Shown: positions 7,236-16,283, numbered from the stretch's first letter. The stretch: DNA of 37,712 nucleotides from Smithella sp. SCADC (GCA_000747625.2 JQDQ01000184.1:1-37712); one strand, 5' to 3'. Made by a program: numbers and translations. The notes: generated by a model not told the origin, from the letters alone.

Positions 7236-7427
7236 TCACCCGCGCCGCCAAGAATGAATACATGTTGTGGCATAATAGTTTCCCAGCAACAGGGACTGAT
7301 CCATATCTGTTCCGAAAGTTAGTTTAATGCTGAATTCGGGGGAAAGAAGTCCCGGGATAGCGAAGGAAAAATTCCAGAGAGCGCCATAGAAAAACATCAA
7401 CCGGTAAAAATTCTTGGATAACTGCAT
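7236..7427 (-). pseudogene. N-terminal fragment of an integral membrane protein
   Basis: The start is well formed (AAGGAGGG before ATG 7427), and the first segment FYRLMFFYGALWNFSFAIPG looks like a first transmembrane helix. After SLLLGNYYAT the frame ends at WRRG-stop (7236). The next frame over continues as VFILGGAGDFIFTILFLNFL, a hydrophobic helix, and ends at about 7185. This suggests a frameshift in a two-or-more-helix protein, most of which is missing. The family was not identified. Confidence 0.4.
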
Positions 7428-7494
7428 TATTTAATCCCTCCTTTTTCAATGGTAAAAATTAAGAACAAAGCCTAAGTGCAATCCTAAGTATGGT

Positions 7495-8229
7495 TTATTT
7501 TCCCGTGTATTCGGGAGTAAAATTCGCTATTACCGCCTGACGCGTTTTAGCGATCAGTTCCTGAATATTTTCATTACTATAGCCACTGGTATCAATGGGT
7601 TCTCCAACTACAACCTGAATCTTTCCCGGTTTTAGAACAAAATTTTTCTTAGGCATTATGCGCCGGCTTCCATTGACTGTAACCGGCAGGATGGGAATCT
7701 TCCGCTGGACGGCTGCTACGAATCCGCCCTTTTTGAATTCGTGAATCTGACCATCGGGCGATCTGGTTCCTTCGGCAAACACCATCACGCTCACACCTTG
7801 GGGTAGACGGTCGAATCCCTTGTTGATGCTGTCAATTGCACTGGCGGTATTGGAGCGGTCGATAAATATGTTGCGCGAAGCATATAAGCAGTATCCGAAA
7901 ATCGGAACTTTGAGAAGATCCTTTTTTATAATCCACCGGAATTGAATGCCCAGTCTGGTGACTAACGCTATGATATCATAATGCGACTGGTGATTGGAAA
8001 TAATGATGTACGAAGTTCCCTTTTGGATCTTATCCTTGTTTTTTATTTCCGTGCGAACGAAGGAGACGGCAAGCATGGTGTATGCCCAGAGCTTGGACAG
8101 GGAGAACGCCAGATTACCGGTGCGACTTAGCATTCCTGCTGGTATGATGAAGATACAAAGTATAACGGTTGCCAGTGCCGCCCAACTACCGAGCCAGACA
8201 ACGCAAATGATCTTGTATATTGATTTCAT
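7495..8229 (-). CDS. plsC: 1-acyl-sn-glycerol-3-phosphate acyltransferase family protein
   Basis: This 244-residue protein is complete. An N-terminal hydrophobic anchor (ICVVWLGSWAALATVILCIF) precedes the acyltransferase motifs in the right order: ISNHQSHYD (catalytic HX4D), RNIFIDRSN, FAEGTRSPDG (the EGTR glycerol-phosphate binding motif) and ILPVTVNGSRRIMP. Enzymes of this group move an acyl chain from acyl-ACP or acyl-CoA onto lysophosphatidate at the inner membrane, giving phosphatidic acid for phospholipid synthesis. Length and motifs are standard. It could be a paralogue acting on other lysolipids, so the symbol is family-level. The gene is monocistronic, with a promoter gap of 130 bp to the tRNA gene on the other strand. 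Confidence 0.9.
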   Translation of the reverse strand: MKSIYKIICVVWLGSWAALATVILCIFIIPAGMLSRTGNLAFSLSKLWAYTMLAVSFVRTEIKNKDKIQKGTSYIIISNHQSHYDIIALVTRLGIQFRWIIKKDLLKVPIFGYCLYASRNIFIDRSNTASAIDSINKGFDRLPQGVSVMVFAEGTRSPDGQIHEFKKGGFVAAVQRKIPILPVTVNGSRRIMPKKNFVLKPGKIQVVVGEPIDTSGYSNENIQELIAKTRQAVIANFTPEYTGK

Positions 8230-8268
8230 AGTACAATCTCCTTAACAGATACTTGTGAAGAAAATTTG

Positions 8269-8297
8269 TTGACATAAAAAATCATTAGCATTATATT
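8269..8297 (+). promoter_or_regulatory. sigma-70 promoter of the tRNA-Gln gene
   Basis: TTGACA (8269-8274) and TATATT (8292-8297) are separated by exactly 17 bp, followed by a GC-rich start region (ACTCCGCCCG), the usual mark of growth-rate-controlled stable RNA promoters. The predicted start is near 8304, about 58 nt before the mature tRNA. Confidence 0.75.
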
Positions 8298-8361
8298 CAC
8301 TCCGCCCGAAAACTGCTCCTGAAAAAGAGCCGCAAAGTCGGTGTTTCTTAACATTTTCTGC

Positions 8362-8435
8362 TGGGGAATCGTTCAATGGAAGGACAACGGACTCTGACTC
8401 CGTTTATTAAGGTTCGAATCCTTATTCCCCAGCCA
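8362..8435 (+). tRNA. tRNA-Gln (anticodon CUG)
   Basis: A 74-nt cloverleaf can be folded by hand. The acceptor stem TGGGGAA pairs with TTCCCCA (8425-8431), discriminator G is at 8432, and CCA is encoded at 8433-8435. The anticodon arm ACGGA-CTCTGAC-TCCGT puts CTG at the anticodon, reading CAG. The T arm is TAAGG-TTCGAAT-CCTTA. The weak U1-A72 pair and G73 are known identity elements for glutaminyl-tRNA synthetase, whose gene ends three bases away on the opposite strand. The T-rich run after CCA (8441-8449), which may help end transcription, is the complement of the last Lys codons of glnS. Confidence 0.95.
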
Positions 8436-8438
8436 AAT

Positions 8439-10130
8439 TTATTTTTTTTCACCTCCGGCAATCTTAGCCCACGAATCCCTAAGTGGTACAACCCTGTTGA
8501 AAACAGGGTTCCCTTCTTTTGAATCCTTCGCGTCCACGCAAAAATACCCCAGTCTTTCAAATTGAAACTGGCTTCCCGGTGCGGCATTTTTCAGGTTCTG
8601 CTCGGCATAACAGGTCCTCAGAATTTCCAGAGAATGCGGATTTAGATATTTGACGAAGTCTTCTTCACTTCCCGGATTTTCAATATTGAACAAACGGTCG
8701 TATAAGCGCACCTCGGCGGGAACACAGTGCTGGGCCGATACCCAGTGGATAACGCCAGGCACCTTGCGTCCGTCTGCTGGTGGACCGTTGAGAGTTGCCG
8801 GATCGTAACTGCAGTGCAGCTCTATAACTTCGCCGGTTTGATCATCTTTAAACATGCTCTCGAATTTTATAACATAGGCGTTGCGGAGGCGGACTTCACG
8901 TCCCGGACCCAGCCGATGATATTTTTTCGGCGGATTTTCCATGAAGTCGCCGTGTTCGATATAGAGCACTTTGGAAAAGGGAACTTTGCGCGTGCCCATT
9001 TCCGGTTTCTGCGGATGATTGGCACACTGTATTTGTTCTACTTGATTTTCGGGATAGTTGTCGATGACAACGCGTAGAGGGTGCAAAACACACATCGCCC
9101 GCGGCGCATGCTCATTAAGTTCTTCACGGACACAGTGCTCCAACAGAGCCACATCAATAAAGTTGTCATTTTTGGCTATGCCTATTTGGGCACAGAAATT
9201 TCGTATGGCTTCAGAAGTGTAACCACGGCGGCGCATTCCTGAAACTGTGGGCATGCGCGGATCATCCCATCCTTTTACATAATTTTTTTCCACCAGTTCG
9301 ATAAGCCGGCGTTTGCTAAGCACTGTGTAACTTAAATTAAGGCGGGCAAATTCAATCTGCCGTGGACGGTTGCCTGTTATTAGCCGCTCCACTATCCAGT
9401 CGTAAAGAGGCCGGTTGTTTTCAAATTCCAGTGTGCATATAGAGTGGGTAATACCTTCCAAAGCGTCGGAAAGACAGTGCGCGAAGTCGTACATGGGATA
9501 GATGACCCATTTTGTTCCTGTGCGGTAATGCGGTTCTCGTTTGATACGATAGATTACGGGATCGCGCAGGACAATGTTCCGAGAAGCCATATCAATTTTA
9601 GCTCGCAGAGTATGGGCGCCATCCGTAAACTCGCCAGCCCTCATTCGGCCAAACATATCCAGACTCTCTTCCACGGAACGGTTTCGATAAGGACTTTCCT
9701 TGCCCGGTTCGGTGAACGTTCCACGTTGTTCCCGTACTTCATCCGGGGACAAGCTGCAGACATAGGCATTACCGGTTTTGATGAGCTCAATGGCAAATTG
9801 ATAAATCTTCTCGAAATAATCGGAGGCATAAAAAAGACGGTCATCCCAGTCGAATCCCAGCCAGCGGATATCACGGATGATCGATTCGACGAATTCCATG
9901 GATTCTCCGGCGGGATCAGTGTCGTCCAGCCTGAGATTGCAGGTTCCCTGATACTGCCGGGCAAGGCCGAAATTGAGGCATACGGACTTGGCATGCCCGA
10001 TATGGATATAACCGTTGGGTTCCGGCGGGAAACGGGTAGCGACTTTCCCGTCATTTTTGTTGGTTTTTAAATCGTTGTCGATGATATCGCGGATAAAATC
10101 AGAGGGATTTGAACTTGCAACTTCCGTCAT
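8439..10130 (-). CDS. glnS: glutamine--tRNA ligase
   Basis: A complete 563-residue class I synthetase that charges tRNA-Gln. [17 protein letters not shown] carries the HIGH motif (residues 43-46), [11 protein letters not shown] is the conserved acceptor-stem region, and [14 protein letters not shown] holds the KMSKS equivalent (VLSKR). [19 protein letters not shown] is the highly conserved GlnRS/GluRS-class segment. The C-terminal anticodon-binding barrels are present ([12 protein letters not shown] onward, [16 protein letters not shown] at the end). Its length equals that of E. coli GlnRS. Having GlnRS means glutaminyl-tRNA can be made directly. It converges on the tRNA-Gln gene with a 3-bp gap. 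Confidence 0.97.
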   Translation of the reverse strand: MTEVASSNPSDFIRDIIDNDLKTNKNDGKVATRFPPEPNGYIHIGHAKSVCLNFGLARQYQGTCNLRLDDTDPAGESMEFVESIIRDIRWLGFDWDDRLFYASDYFEKIYQFAIELIKTGNAYVCSLSPDEVREQRGTFTEPGKESPYRNRSVEESLDMFGRMRAGEFTDGAHTLRAKIDMASRNIVLRDPVIYRIKREPHYRTGTKWVIYPMYDFAHCLSDALEGITHSICTLEFENNRPLYDWIVERLITGNRPRQIEFARLNLSYTVLSKRRLIELVEKNYVKGWDDPRMPTVSGMRRRGYTSEAIRNFCAQIGIAKNDNFIDVALLEHCVREELNEHAPRAMCVLHPLRVVIDNYPENQVEQIQCANHPQKPEMGTRKVPFSKVLYIEHGDFMENPPKKYHRLGPGREVRLRNAYVIKFESMFKDDQTGEVIELHCSYDPATLNGPPADGRKVPGVIHWVSAQHCVPAEVRLYDRLFNIENPGSEEDFVKYLNPHSLEILRTCYAEQNLKNAAPGSQFQFERLGYFCVDAKDSKEGNPVFNRVVPLRDSWAKIAGGEKK

Positions 10131-10347
10131 TAGTAAATTAAAACTCCTTCAGTTCCATAAAAAATTACCAAAAGAACCTATAATATTTATGGAAATATAT
10201 CAAGGGCACAACTTCAGAATTATGGGATCCGGTTGCGTGAATTTATTAAATTAATTTATTGCAGAATTCAAGCAGATTATTTTTAATGACATCACGCGAT
10301 AAAAACATTGAGACATTCTGTTTAAAGTAGTACTTAACAGGATATCC

Positions 10348-12534
10348 TCAAACGGAGAACTTGTAGTTTTTCTCGCCGAAAAGCCGCAGACAAGCATCTA
10401 CTATATCCGGGTTATAAAGGATTCCCCTGTTTTTAGTAATTTCATTCAACGCTATATTAATGCCAAAGGCGGGACGGTAAGGCCTGTGTGAAGAGATAGC
10501 TTCCACTACATCGGCTACAGCTAAAATCTGAGATTCCAGAAGAATTTGCTCTCCCGTTAATCCGTTTGGATAACCCGATCCATTTATGCGTTCGTGATGT
10601 TGCAGAATAATTTGGGCGACAGGCCAGAGAAAATCGATATCTTTCAGAATATTATAACCTGATTGAGAATGTGTTTTAATTAAACTAAATTCCAGCTCGG
10701 TTAATTTTGTCGGTTTGGCAAGAATCTCGGAAGGAATGGATATTTTGCCGATGTCATGAATCATACTGGCCATGCGGATACCATCGATTTGTTCGTTGGT
10801 CAGTCTCATTTCCGACGCAATAGTTCTTGCCAGATCAGCCACTCTTCGTTGATGACCTGCCGTGTAGGGATCCCTTGTTTCCACGGTCACAGCCATAGCG
10901 TTAATAGTAGCGCCCAGAGATCTGCGCAGGCGTTCGATGTTCTCCTGGCGTTCCTTTTCCATTTTTTTTCTATCGGTGATGTCTTGATCAATACCCTGAT
11001 AGTAAAGCAGGTTGCCCTGATCGTCCCGTATAGCGTGCATATTGATGGATACCCATGTTTTACTGCCGTCTTTTCGGTAGAACTGAGCCTCATAACCTTT
11101 TACTGAACCTTCTTTTTCAATAATCTGAACTATATTTGCCCGGTCTTCAGGGTGTACGTAGACTTGATGAGCAATGTCAGTAATATTTTTCACGACTTCT
11201 TCCGGTGATTCATATCCAAGTATATTCGCAAAGGCCTGGTTTACGGTAATATAGCGACCTTCGGCAGTTGATTGGAAGATCCCCTCGTGTGCATCTTCTG
11301 CAAGCTGTCGATATTTTGCTTCGTTTTTCCGAAGTGCTTCTTCAGCCAGCCTACGCTCGGTTACATCATGGATATTCATGACAATACCCGCAACAGATGG
11401 ATTGTCTAAAAGATTTTTTCCCATCCCTTCAAAATAACGTTCAGAGGCATCTTTATGCACTACGCGGAAGGCATTAGGGGGAATCGGGGAATCTTTTATT
11501 GCAATAGCCTCACCGAAATCATGGGCAGCACGCTCAACTTCATCCGGATGAATAAATATGAACACGCTTTTACCGATTAGTTCCTCAGGTTTGTATCCGG
11601 AAAAACGCTCGATAGAACGACTGCAATATTTTATGTCTCCGTTTTTATCAGTGATGACAATTATGTCTGAAGAGTTTTCTGTGATCTCCTTGAAATATTT
11701 TTCACTCTCCCGCAGTGACTGATCCGCCAGCTTACGTTCGGTAATATCGCGTACAATTCCTCTAAATCCTGTTGGTTTGCCTGATAAATCTTTGAGCAAC
11801 GATACAGATGCTTCAATGTGTCTTTTAGTTCCATCTTTTCTTATAATCTGCCAATCGAATTCTTTAGCGGGTTCCCCTGTTTTATAGACTTGATTAAGAA
11901 CATGAAAAAGTTTTTTTGAGCCTTCTTCCTCTGTATATTGCCGGTTATTCATACTAATCATTTCCTTATGGGAAAACCCAAGGATTCGGCATAGTGAACC
12001 GTTGAAAAAGGTAAAATTGCCTGCAAGATCGACTTCGTAATAACCGTCTTCGATATTTTCCAGAATATTCCGGTATTTTTCTTCACTTTGGGACAGCGCT
12101 TGTTCCATCTGTTTTCGTTTGTTTCTTGAATCGGCTTCGTCTAATTCTCTGGCTATGGCTGGACAGAGACGGGACATATTGTTCTTCATGATATAATCCT
12201 GAGCGCCCACGAGCATGCATTCGGCAGCCGTGTCTTCGCCGATCTTGCCGGATATAATGAGTATAGGAATATCGATGTTTGTTTCTTTTAATAAGGCAAT
12301 GGCTGAAGGCGCACTGAATTGCGGCAGTTTATAATCACAAAGAATAATGTCCCATTGCTTCTCTTTGAGTGCTTTTCTCATTGCGGCGGCGGTTTCCACT
12401 CTCTCGTATATCGGATTGAATCCGCCTTTTTTCAGCTCACGGATTATCAATAAAACATCGTCTTCCGAATCCTCTACAATTAATACTCGTAGAGATTGGT
12501 GATTGTTGATTCTAGATTCCGTATTTCCTGCCAC
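10348..12534 (-). CDS. REC-PAS-PAS-PAS-HD-GYP signalling protein (c-di-GMP phosphodiesterase)
   Basis: The protein is about 728 residues. An N-terminal receiver (LRVLIVEDSEDDVLLIIREL, phospho-Asp in IILCDYKLP, Lys in YIMKNN) is followed by three PAS domains, each closing with an 'R/DITERK' type PAC end (GIVRDITERKLAD, NIHDVTERRLAEE, GIDQDITDRKKME). It ends in an HD-GYP domain: MASMIHDIGKISIP, THSQSGYNIL, ILQHHERINGSGYPNGL and ADVVEAISSHRPYRPA. HD, HHE and GYP are all intact, so c-di-GMP hydrolysis is expected, and there is no GGDEF domain. I prefer GTG 12534, with GAAAGG upstream. A TTG at 12558 would add eight residues. No partner kinase is adjacent. Confidence 0.93.
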   Translation of the reverse strand: MAGNTESRINNHQSLRVLIVEDSEDDVLLIIRELKKGGFNPIYERVETAAAMRKALKEKQWDIILCDYKLPQFSAPSAIALLKETNIDIPILIISGKIGEDTAAECMLVGAQDYIMKNNMSRLCPAIARELDEADSRNKRKQMEQALSQSEEKYRNILENIEDGYYEVDLAGNFTFFNGSLCRILGFSHKEMISMNNRQYTEEEGSKKLFHVLNQVYKTGEPAKEFDWQIIRKDGTKRHIEASVSLLKDLSGKPTGFRGIVRDITERKLADQSLRESEKYFKEITENSSDIIVITDKNGDIKYCSRSIERFSGYKPEELIGKSVFIFIHPDEVERAAHDFGEAIAIKDSPIPPNAFRVVHKDASERYFEGMGKNLLDNPSVAGIVMNIHDVTERRLAEEALRKNEAKYRQLAEDAHEGIFQSTAEGRYITVNQAFANILGYESPEEVVKNITDIAHQVYVHPEDRANIVQIIEKEGSVKGYEAQFYRKDGSKTWVSINMHAIRDDQGNLLYYQGIDQDITDRKKMEKERQENIERLRRSLGATINAMAVTVETRDPYTAGHQRRVADLARTIASEMRLTNEQIDGIRMASMIHDIGKISIPSEILAKPTKLTELEFSLIKTHSQSGYNILKDIDFLWPVAQIILQHHERINGSGYPNGLTGEQILLESQILAVADVVEAISSHRPYRPAFGINIALNEITKNRGILYNPDIVDACLRLFGEKNYKFSV

Positions 12535-12694
12535 AGTCAAAATCCTTTCATCTGGCAAAGCGCGAAATAAGAATTGTAAACGCTGCTGTTTTAAACCTTA
12601 CGTAATAAAATTTATGATATTTAGTAAAAGGTCTGATATTGTTTTAATTTTACTCCTGAATTATTTAAAGTCAACCCTAATGTTATTGTAAACG

Positions 12695-12892
12695 CTATTC
12701 TTTTATCGTTGATTTTTCATAATCCTGGCGCAACTGCGTCATGTGCGCGCGGCAGAAGGGTCAAAAGAATCCGCGGTTGAAAACCACCATGACATTTTTT
12801 TTATTTTTATAGTTGGAAAGAGTTACACTGTTGCCGTTAAAATCGTCCAGCGTAAAATCCGGCGCTGGAACATTTAATTCGACTCTAGGCAT
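12695..12892 (-). pseudogene. truncated peroxiredoxin-like gene with in-frame UGA at the redox site (possible Sec)
   Basis: ATG 12892 follows a strong GAGGAGG site and encodes MPRVELNVPAPDFTLDDFNG, then VMVVFNRGFF, a typical thioredoxin-fold AhpC/TSA start. Codon 44 is TGA (12763-12761). The same frame continues as PFCRAHMTQLRQDYEKS and stops with TAG at 12695. In homologues the TGA position is Cys or selenocysteine of a (C/U)PFC redox motif, so the TGA may once have coded Sec. Only about 65 codons remain of a normal 150 or more, so the copy is 3'-deleted. A 5-bp stem (GCGCA/TGCGC, 12744-12748 with 12728-12732) starts 12 nt after the TGA but is too weak to call a SECIS element. Confidence 0.65.
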
Positions 12893-13028
12893 AACGTTTA
12901 TCCTCCTCAATCTTTTTTGTTAAATATACTCGCAATAATTATTAATTCAATTCGTTTTTAATAAAAAACGTAAAAATGTATTCAATCAATTTCGGGTGAC
13001 ATACTGTCGGAATAAAGGAGGAGAAAAA

Positions 13029-13508
13029 ATGGACAGAAGTGAACAGGCGGTTGCCAAATTTGCGGAAGGTTATAATTGCGCACAGTCGGTTCTTTTCTCT
13101 TTTTACGGACTTTTTCTTTCAGTATTTGCCGAAATGCAGCCTTTAAATCTTTTCGGCAGGAACGGTTTTATCAATTCTGATTTTTTCACACCGGTAACTT
13201 ATCTTGCACAGATATACTGGCCGATGATACTGATAGTGCTTATCGCCAACGCGGATGACTTTGTGCAAAAAAACGCGTGGCAAAGAATAGTACTTCCTTT
13301 CAAATCCAACGAAATAGTCCGCATTCATGTGATGACTCTTGCTTTGCCATTTTTAATGATGCTTACGTGGGCTTTTTCCCAAGGTGCGTATCAGCAGTTG
13401 ACAATTGTTCTGCTAATTGGCATTTTTTATTTGATTCCTAAAAAACGGCAGAAGGACAAGACGATCGTTATCCAGGATTCCAACCCAACGTCTGGCGTAA
13501 CACAGTGA
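13029..13508 (+). CDS. chimeric ORF: C_GCAxxG_C_C N-terminus fused to a membrane-protein C-terminus
   Basis: ATG 13029 sits behind AAAGGAGGAG. The first about 25 residues, MDRSEQAVAKFAEGYNCAQS VLFSF, are the characteristic start of C_GCAxxG_C_C (DVU-type) redox-associated proteins. From there similarity to that family stops and a polytopic membrane protein tail takes over, with WPMILIVLIANADDF, IHVMTLALPFLMMLTWAF and LTIVLLIGIFYLIPKKRQ. The tail resembles DUF6498-type proteins, but I am unsure of that. The two families are unrelated, so this is most simply an in-frame deletion fusion. Whether the 159-residue product is made or does anything is unknown. The reading frame is intact. Confidence 0.6.
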   Translation: MDRSEQAVAKFAEGYNCAQSVLFSFYGLFLSVFAEMQPLNLFGRNGFINSDFFTPVTYLAQIYWPMILIVLIANADDFVQKNAWQRIVLPFKSNEIVRIHVMTLALPFLMMLTWAFSQGAYQQLTIVLLIGIFYLIPKKRQKDKTIVIQDSNPTSGVTQ

Positions 13509-13518
13509 GGCCAAATCT

Positions 13519-14091
13519 ATGAACGTAATTGTTTGCCAGATGAATAGAAAGATTATAAAACCAACACCATTTGGAACTGTATGTATCATCTGGTCAGTAT
13601 CGAAAGATTCTCCCCGGATTTTTCATGTTTTGCTTTCCAGACCGGGGCTGTCGGCTGAGGATCGGGCGTCTGCGCTTTTTCCTGATTCCCGAAAATCTTC
13701 CTGCGTGGAGATTGACTCGATAGCTGCTTCAATCAAAGCGTATCTTGAAGGAGAGAACATCAAGTTTTCTCTGAATCTCGTCGATTTATCTCCATATTCA
13801 AAATTTCAGCAGTCAGTTCTTCGCGCGCAACACGCAATTCCGCGCGGCTCTGTCAGTACTTACGGACTCGTCGCAGCGCATGTAGGTGCAATTGGTGGAG
13901 CACGGGCGGCCGGCAACGTTTTGGCTGGCAATCCTTTCCCTCTGATCGTGCCCTGTCACCGGACAATCCTTGCCAGTCTTCACCTTGGCGGTTTTCAGAG
14001 TGGAGCGGAAATGAAGCGGGCTTTACTGGAGAAGGAAGGAATAAGTTTTGATCAGGCGGGGCGCGTGAGATGTTCTCTATTTCACTTTTAA
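13519..14091 (+). CDS. methylated-DNA--[protein]-cysteine S-methyltransferase (Ogt-like)
   Basis: A 190-residue protein with the O6-alkylguanine-DNA alkyltransferase fold. FQQSVLRAQHAIPRGSVSTYG is the DNA-binding helix-turn-helix region. ARAAGNVLAGNPFPLIVPCH R contains the active-site PCHR whose Cys takes the alkyl group, and LHLGGFQSGAEMKRALLEKEG closes the active site. It repairs O6-methylguanine by irreversible transfer. The first about 70 residues form the variable N-terminal domain. The gene follows the chimeric ORF by 10 bp, so it may be translated from the same message. The tail after EKEGI is slightly longer than usual. Confidence 0.88.
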   Translation: MNVIVCQMNRKIIKPTPFGTVCIIWSVSKDSPRIFHVLLSRPGLSAEDRASALFPDSRKSSCVEIDSIAASIKAYLEGENIKFSLNLVDLSPYSKFQQSVLRAQHAIPRGSVSTYGLVAAHVGAIGGARAAGNVLAGNPFPLIVPCHRTILASLHLGGFQSGAEMKRALLEKEGISFDQAGRVRCSLFHF

Positions 14092-14109
14092 GACTCTTTT
14101 ACATCAGCA

Positions 14110-14395
14110 TTATTTTGTCAAAGGGGGCGGTTCATTCCTTGAAAGCCAGTAGATACCCAGCAATTTAACAGTTTCCATGAATTCTATAAAGTCAACCGGT
14201 TTGGGAAGATAACTATTGGCGCCCAGTTTGTAACAAGCGATCACGTCATCCTCCTGATTGGAAGAAGTGAGAATGACTACCGGCAATAGTTTGGTGACCT
14301 CGTTTTGGCGGATGGCCTTGAGAACTTCCAATCCGTTAATTTTGGGGAGGTTTAAATCCAGAATAACAAGAATGGGCAAATCTTTTATCTCCCGC
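14110..14395 (-). pseudogene. response-regulator receiver remnant lacking its N-terminus
   Basis: The frame encodes [30 protein letters not shown], then LLPVVILTSSNQEDDVIACY KLGANSYLPKPVDF, which is the second two thirds of a single-domain (Rcp1/CheY-like) receiver. The phospho-Asp (LDLNLP), Thr/Ser (LTSS) and Lys (PKPVD) are present. The first about 50 residues, with the acidic Mg-binding pair, are missing. Upstream in the same direction the DNA switches directly, in another frame, to the end of a histidine kinase. No start codon with a ribosome binding site exists, so it is a remnant. Confidence 0.75.
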
Positions 14396-14592
14396 CCAGA
14401 TTCGACCTCCGTGGCGGGTGATAATTCTTTTTACTGTTGCCAATCCAATTCCCGTGCCGGGGAATTCATCTGTTGAATGCAAGCGCTGGAAAGCGCCAAA
14501 CAGCTTGTTCGCATAAGCCATATCAAAGCCCACGCCGTTATCTCTAATGAAAAAGACTTTCTTGTCTTCCGTGAGAGTATAGACTATTATGA
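14396..14592 (-). pseudogene. histidine kinase ATPase-domain fragment
   Basis: About 65 codons of a HATPase_c domain remain: [20 protein letters not shown] (N/G1 box), [27 protein letters not shown] (G2 box) and TRHGGRIWA. The sequence resembles bacteriophytochrome-type or PAS-rich kinases, in which 'F-x-RLH...EFxGTGIGLA' is standard. Everything upstream is absent, and the frame simply begins at about 14592 next to the acyl-CoA ligase promoter. Downstream it is cut after GGRIWA and joined to the receiver remnant. A kinase followed by a small receiver gene is a common pair, so one deletion may have removed both the kinase end and the receiver start. Confidence 0.75.
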
Positions 14593-14629
14593 GACAATTA
14601 ATAAGTTTAATAATTAGAAGGAATAAAAG

Positions 14630-16264
14630 ATGCCAATCACAGAAATTCTTGCTCGCAACGCCACTCTGTACGGCGAAGAAATATGCCTTGTTGAAATAAA
14701 TCCTCAAATCAAAGAAATAAAAGCAAACTGGAAGGATTACGATCTTGTAGAAACCAATCCGGAAAATCGCTACCGGCGGGTGATGACCTGGCGCGAGTTC
14801 GGCGACAAAGCCAACCGCTTTGCCAACTTTTTGCTGGGGAGAGGCCTAACCAAAGGACACAAGGTCGGTATCTTGCTGATGAACTGTCTGGAATGGCTGC
14901 CGATCTATTTCGGCATTCTGAAGACCGGCGCTCTCGCGGTGCCGCTTAACTACCGCTATACTGAAGATGAAATCAAATACTGTCTCGATCTGGCTGAATG
15001 TGATGTTTTGATTTTCGGACCGGAATTTACCGAAAGAATTGAAACTATTAAAGATAAGATTCCAGATGTAAAAATTCGTCTTTTTCTGGGACAGGACTGC
15101 CCCGAATTTGCCGAAAGTTATTACTCGCTTACAGCTTGTTGTTCATCCGTAGCTCCCCAAATTATGCTTTCCGACGATGACGACGCGGCCATATATTTTT
15201 CATCAGGCACAACCGGTTTTCCCAAGGCGATTCTTCACGATCATCGTAGCTTGATGACATCCTGCGAAGTAGAAATGAATCACCACAAACAGACGCGGGA
15301 AGACAACTTTCTTTGTATTCCGCCGCTCTACCACACCGGCGCGAAAATGCACTGGTTCGGAAGCTTTCTAGCGGGCAGTAAGGCTGTTTTGCTGCGAGGA
15401 GTCAAACCGGAATGGATAATCAAAGCGGTGTCCGAGGAGAAGATAACAATTGTCTGGCTGCTGGTCCCCTGGGCACAGGACATTCTGGACGCCATCGAAC
15501 GCGGCGATATAAAATTAAAAGATTACAAACTGGACCAATGGAGATTAATGCATATCGGAGCGCAGCCGGTTCCGCCCAGCCTGATTAAACGCTGGAAACA
15601 ATATTTCCCCAAACACGAATATGACACCAATTACGGCCTTTCGGAATCTATCGGGCCTGGTTGTGTTCATCTCGGCATCGAAAACATCCATAAAGTCGGC
15701 GCTATCGGAAAGGCCGGCTACAAGTGGGAATTGCAGATCATGGACGAAGACGGACGTCCTGTAAAGCAGGGCGAGGTGGGCGAACTTTGCGTAAAGGGTG
15801 CTGGTGTGATGAAATGTTATTACAACAATCCTCAGGCGACCGCCGAAATTCTTAAAGACGGCTGGCTCTACACGGGCGATATGGCGCGTATGGATGAAGA
15901 CGGATTTATCTATCTGGTTGACCGCAAGAAAGACGTAATTATCACCGGCGGTGAGAACATTTATCCCGTGCAGATCGAGGATTTTCTGCGTACGCACGAC
16001 GCAATTAAAGATGTCGCCGTGATCGGTCTTCCCGATCACCGTCTGGGCGAGATCGTTGCCGCGATAGTTGAGTTAAAACCGGGTGCTTCATCTTCTGAGG
16101 CCGAGATTGCAGAGTTCTGCAACGCACTGCCTCGTTACAAGCGTCCGCGTAAAATAATTTTTGAAAAGGTGCCGCGCAATCCCACCGGGAAAATCGAAAA
16201 GCCGAAGCTCCGTGAAAAGTATTACGGCGGGAGCCTTGTGGAAGCGCAGACAGAGAGTCATTAA
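14630..16264 (+). CDS. AMP-dependent acyl-CoA synthetase/ligase
   Basis: A complete 544-residue adenylate-forming enzyme. The ATP-binding loop is [19 protein letters not shown], followed by [10 protein letters not shown] (motif A5), [37 protein letters not shown] (A7-A8, the hinge and CoA-binding surface) and [15 protein letters not shown], carrying the catalytic Lys. The enzyme joins a fatty or aromatic acid to CoA via an acyl-AMP. The substrate cannot be read from the sequence, though in syntrophs such ligases activate fatty acids or benzoate-type acids. It has its own AGAAGGAA site and is followed 19 bp later by an ACT-domain gene, a pairing that recurs in anaerobes. Confidence 0.93.
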   Translation: MPITEILARNATLYGEEICLVEINPQIKEIKANWKDYDLVETNPENRYRRVMTWREFGDKANRFANFLLGRGLTKGHKVGILLMNCLEWLPIYFGILKTGALAVPLNYRYTEDEIKYCLDLAECDVLIFGPEFTERIETIKDKIPDVKIRLFLGQDCPEFAESYYSLTACCSSVAPQIMLSDDDDAAIYFSSGTTGFPKAILHDHRSLMTSCEVEMNHHKQTREDNFLCIPPLYHTGAKMHWFGSFLAGSKAVLLRGVKPEWIIKAVSEEKITIVWLLVPWAQDILDAIERGDIKLKDYKLDQWRLMHIGAQPVPPSLIKRWKQYFPKHEYDTNYGLSESIGPGCVHLGIENIHKVGAIGKAGYKWELQIMDEDGRPVKQGEVGELCVKGAGVMKCYYNNPQATAEILKDGWLYTGDMARMDEDGFIYLVDRKKDVIITGGENIYPVQIEDFLRTHDAIKDVAVIGLPDHRLGEIVAAIVELKPGASSSEAEIAEFCNALPRYKRPRKIIFEKVPRNPTGKIEKPKLREKYYGGSLVEAQTESH

Positions 16265-16283
16265 ATAAATAAAGGAGAAATGT

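Noticed and set aside
9444-10070. 208-codon open frame on the plus strand
   Set aside because: It lies fully antisense to glnS, has no ribosome binding site or recognisable motif, and glnS is certain.
12728-12763. SECIS element after the UGA of the peroxiredoxin remnant
   Set aside because: Only a 5-bp stem forms and the loop lacks a G in its first two positions, so it was not listed as a feature.
15545-16039. 164-codon minus-strand frame inside the acyl-CoA ligase
   Set aside because: Antisense shadow with no family signal.
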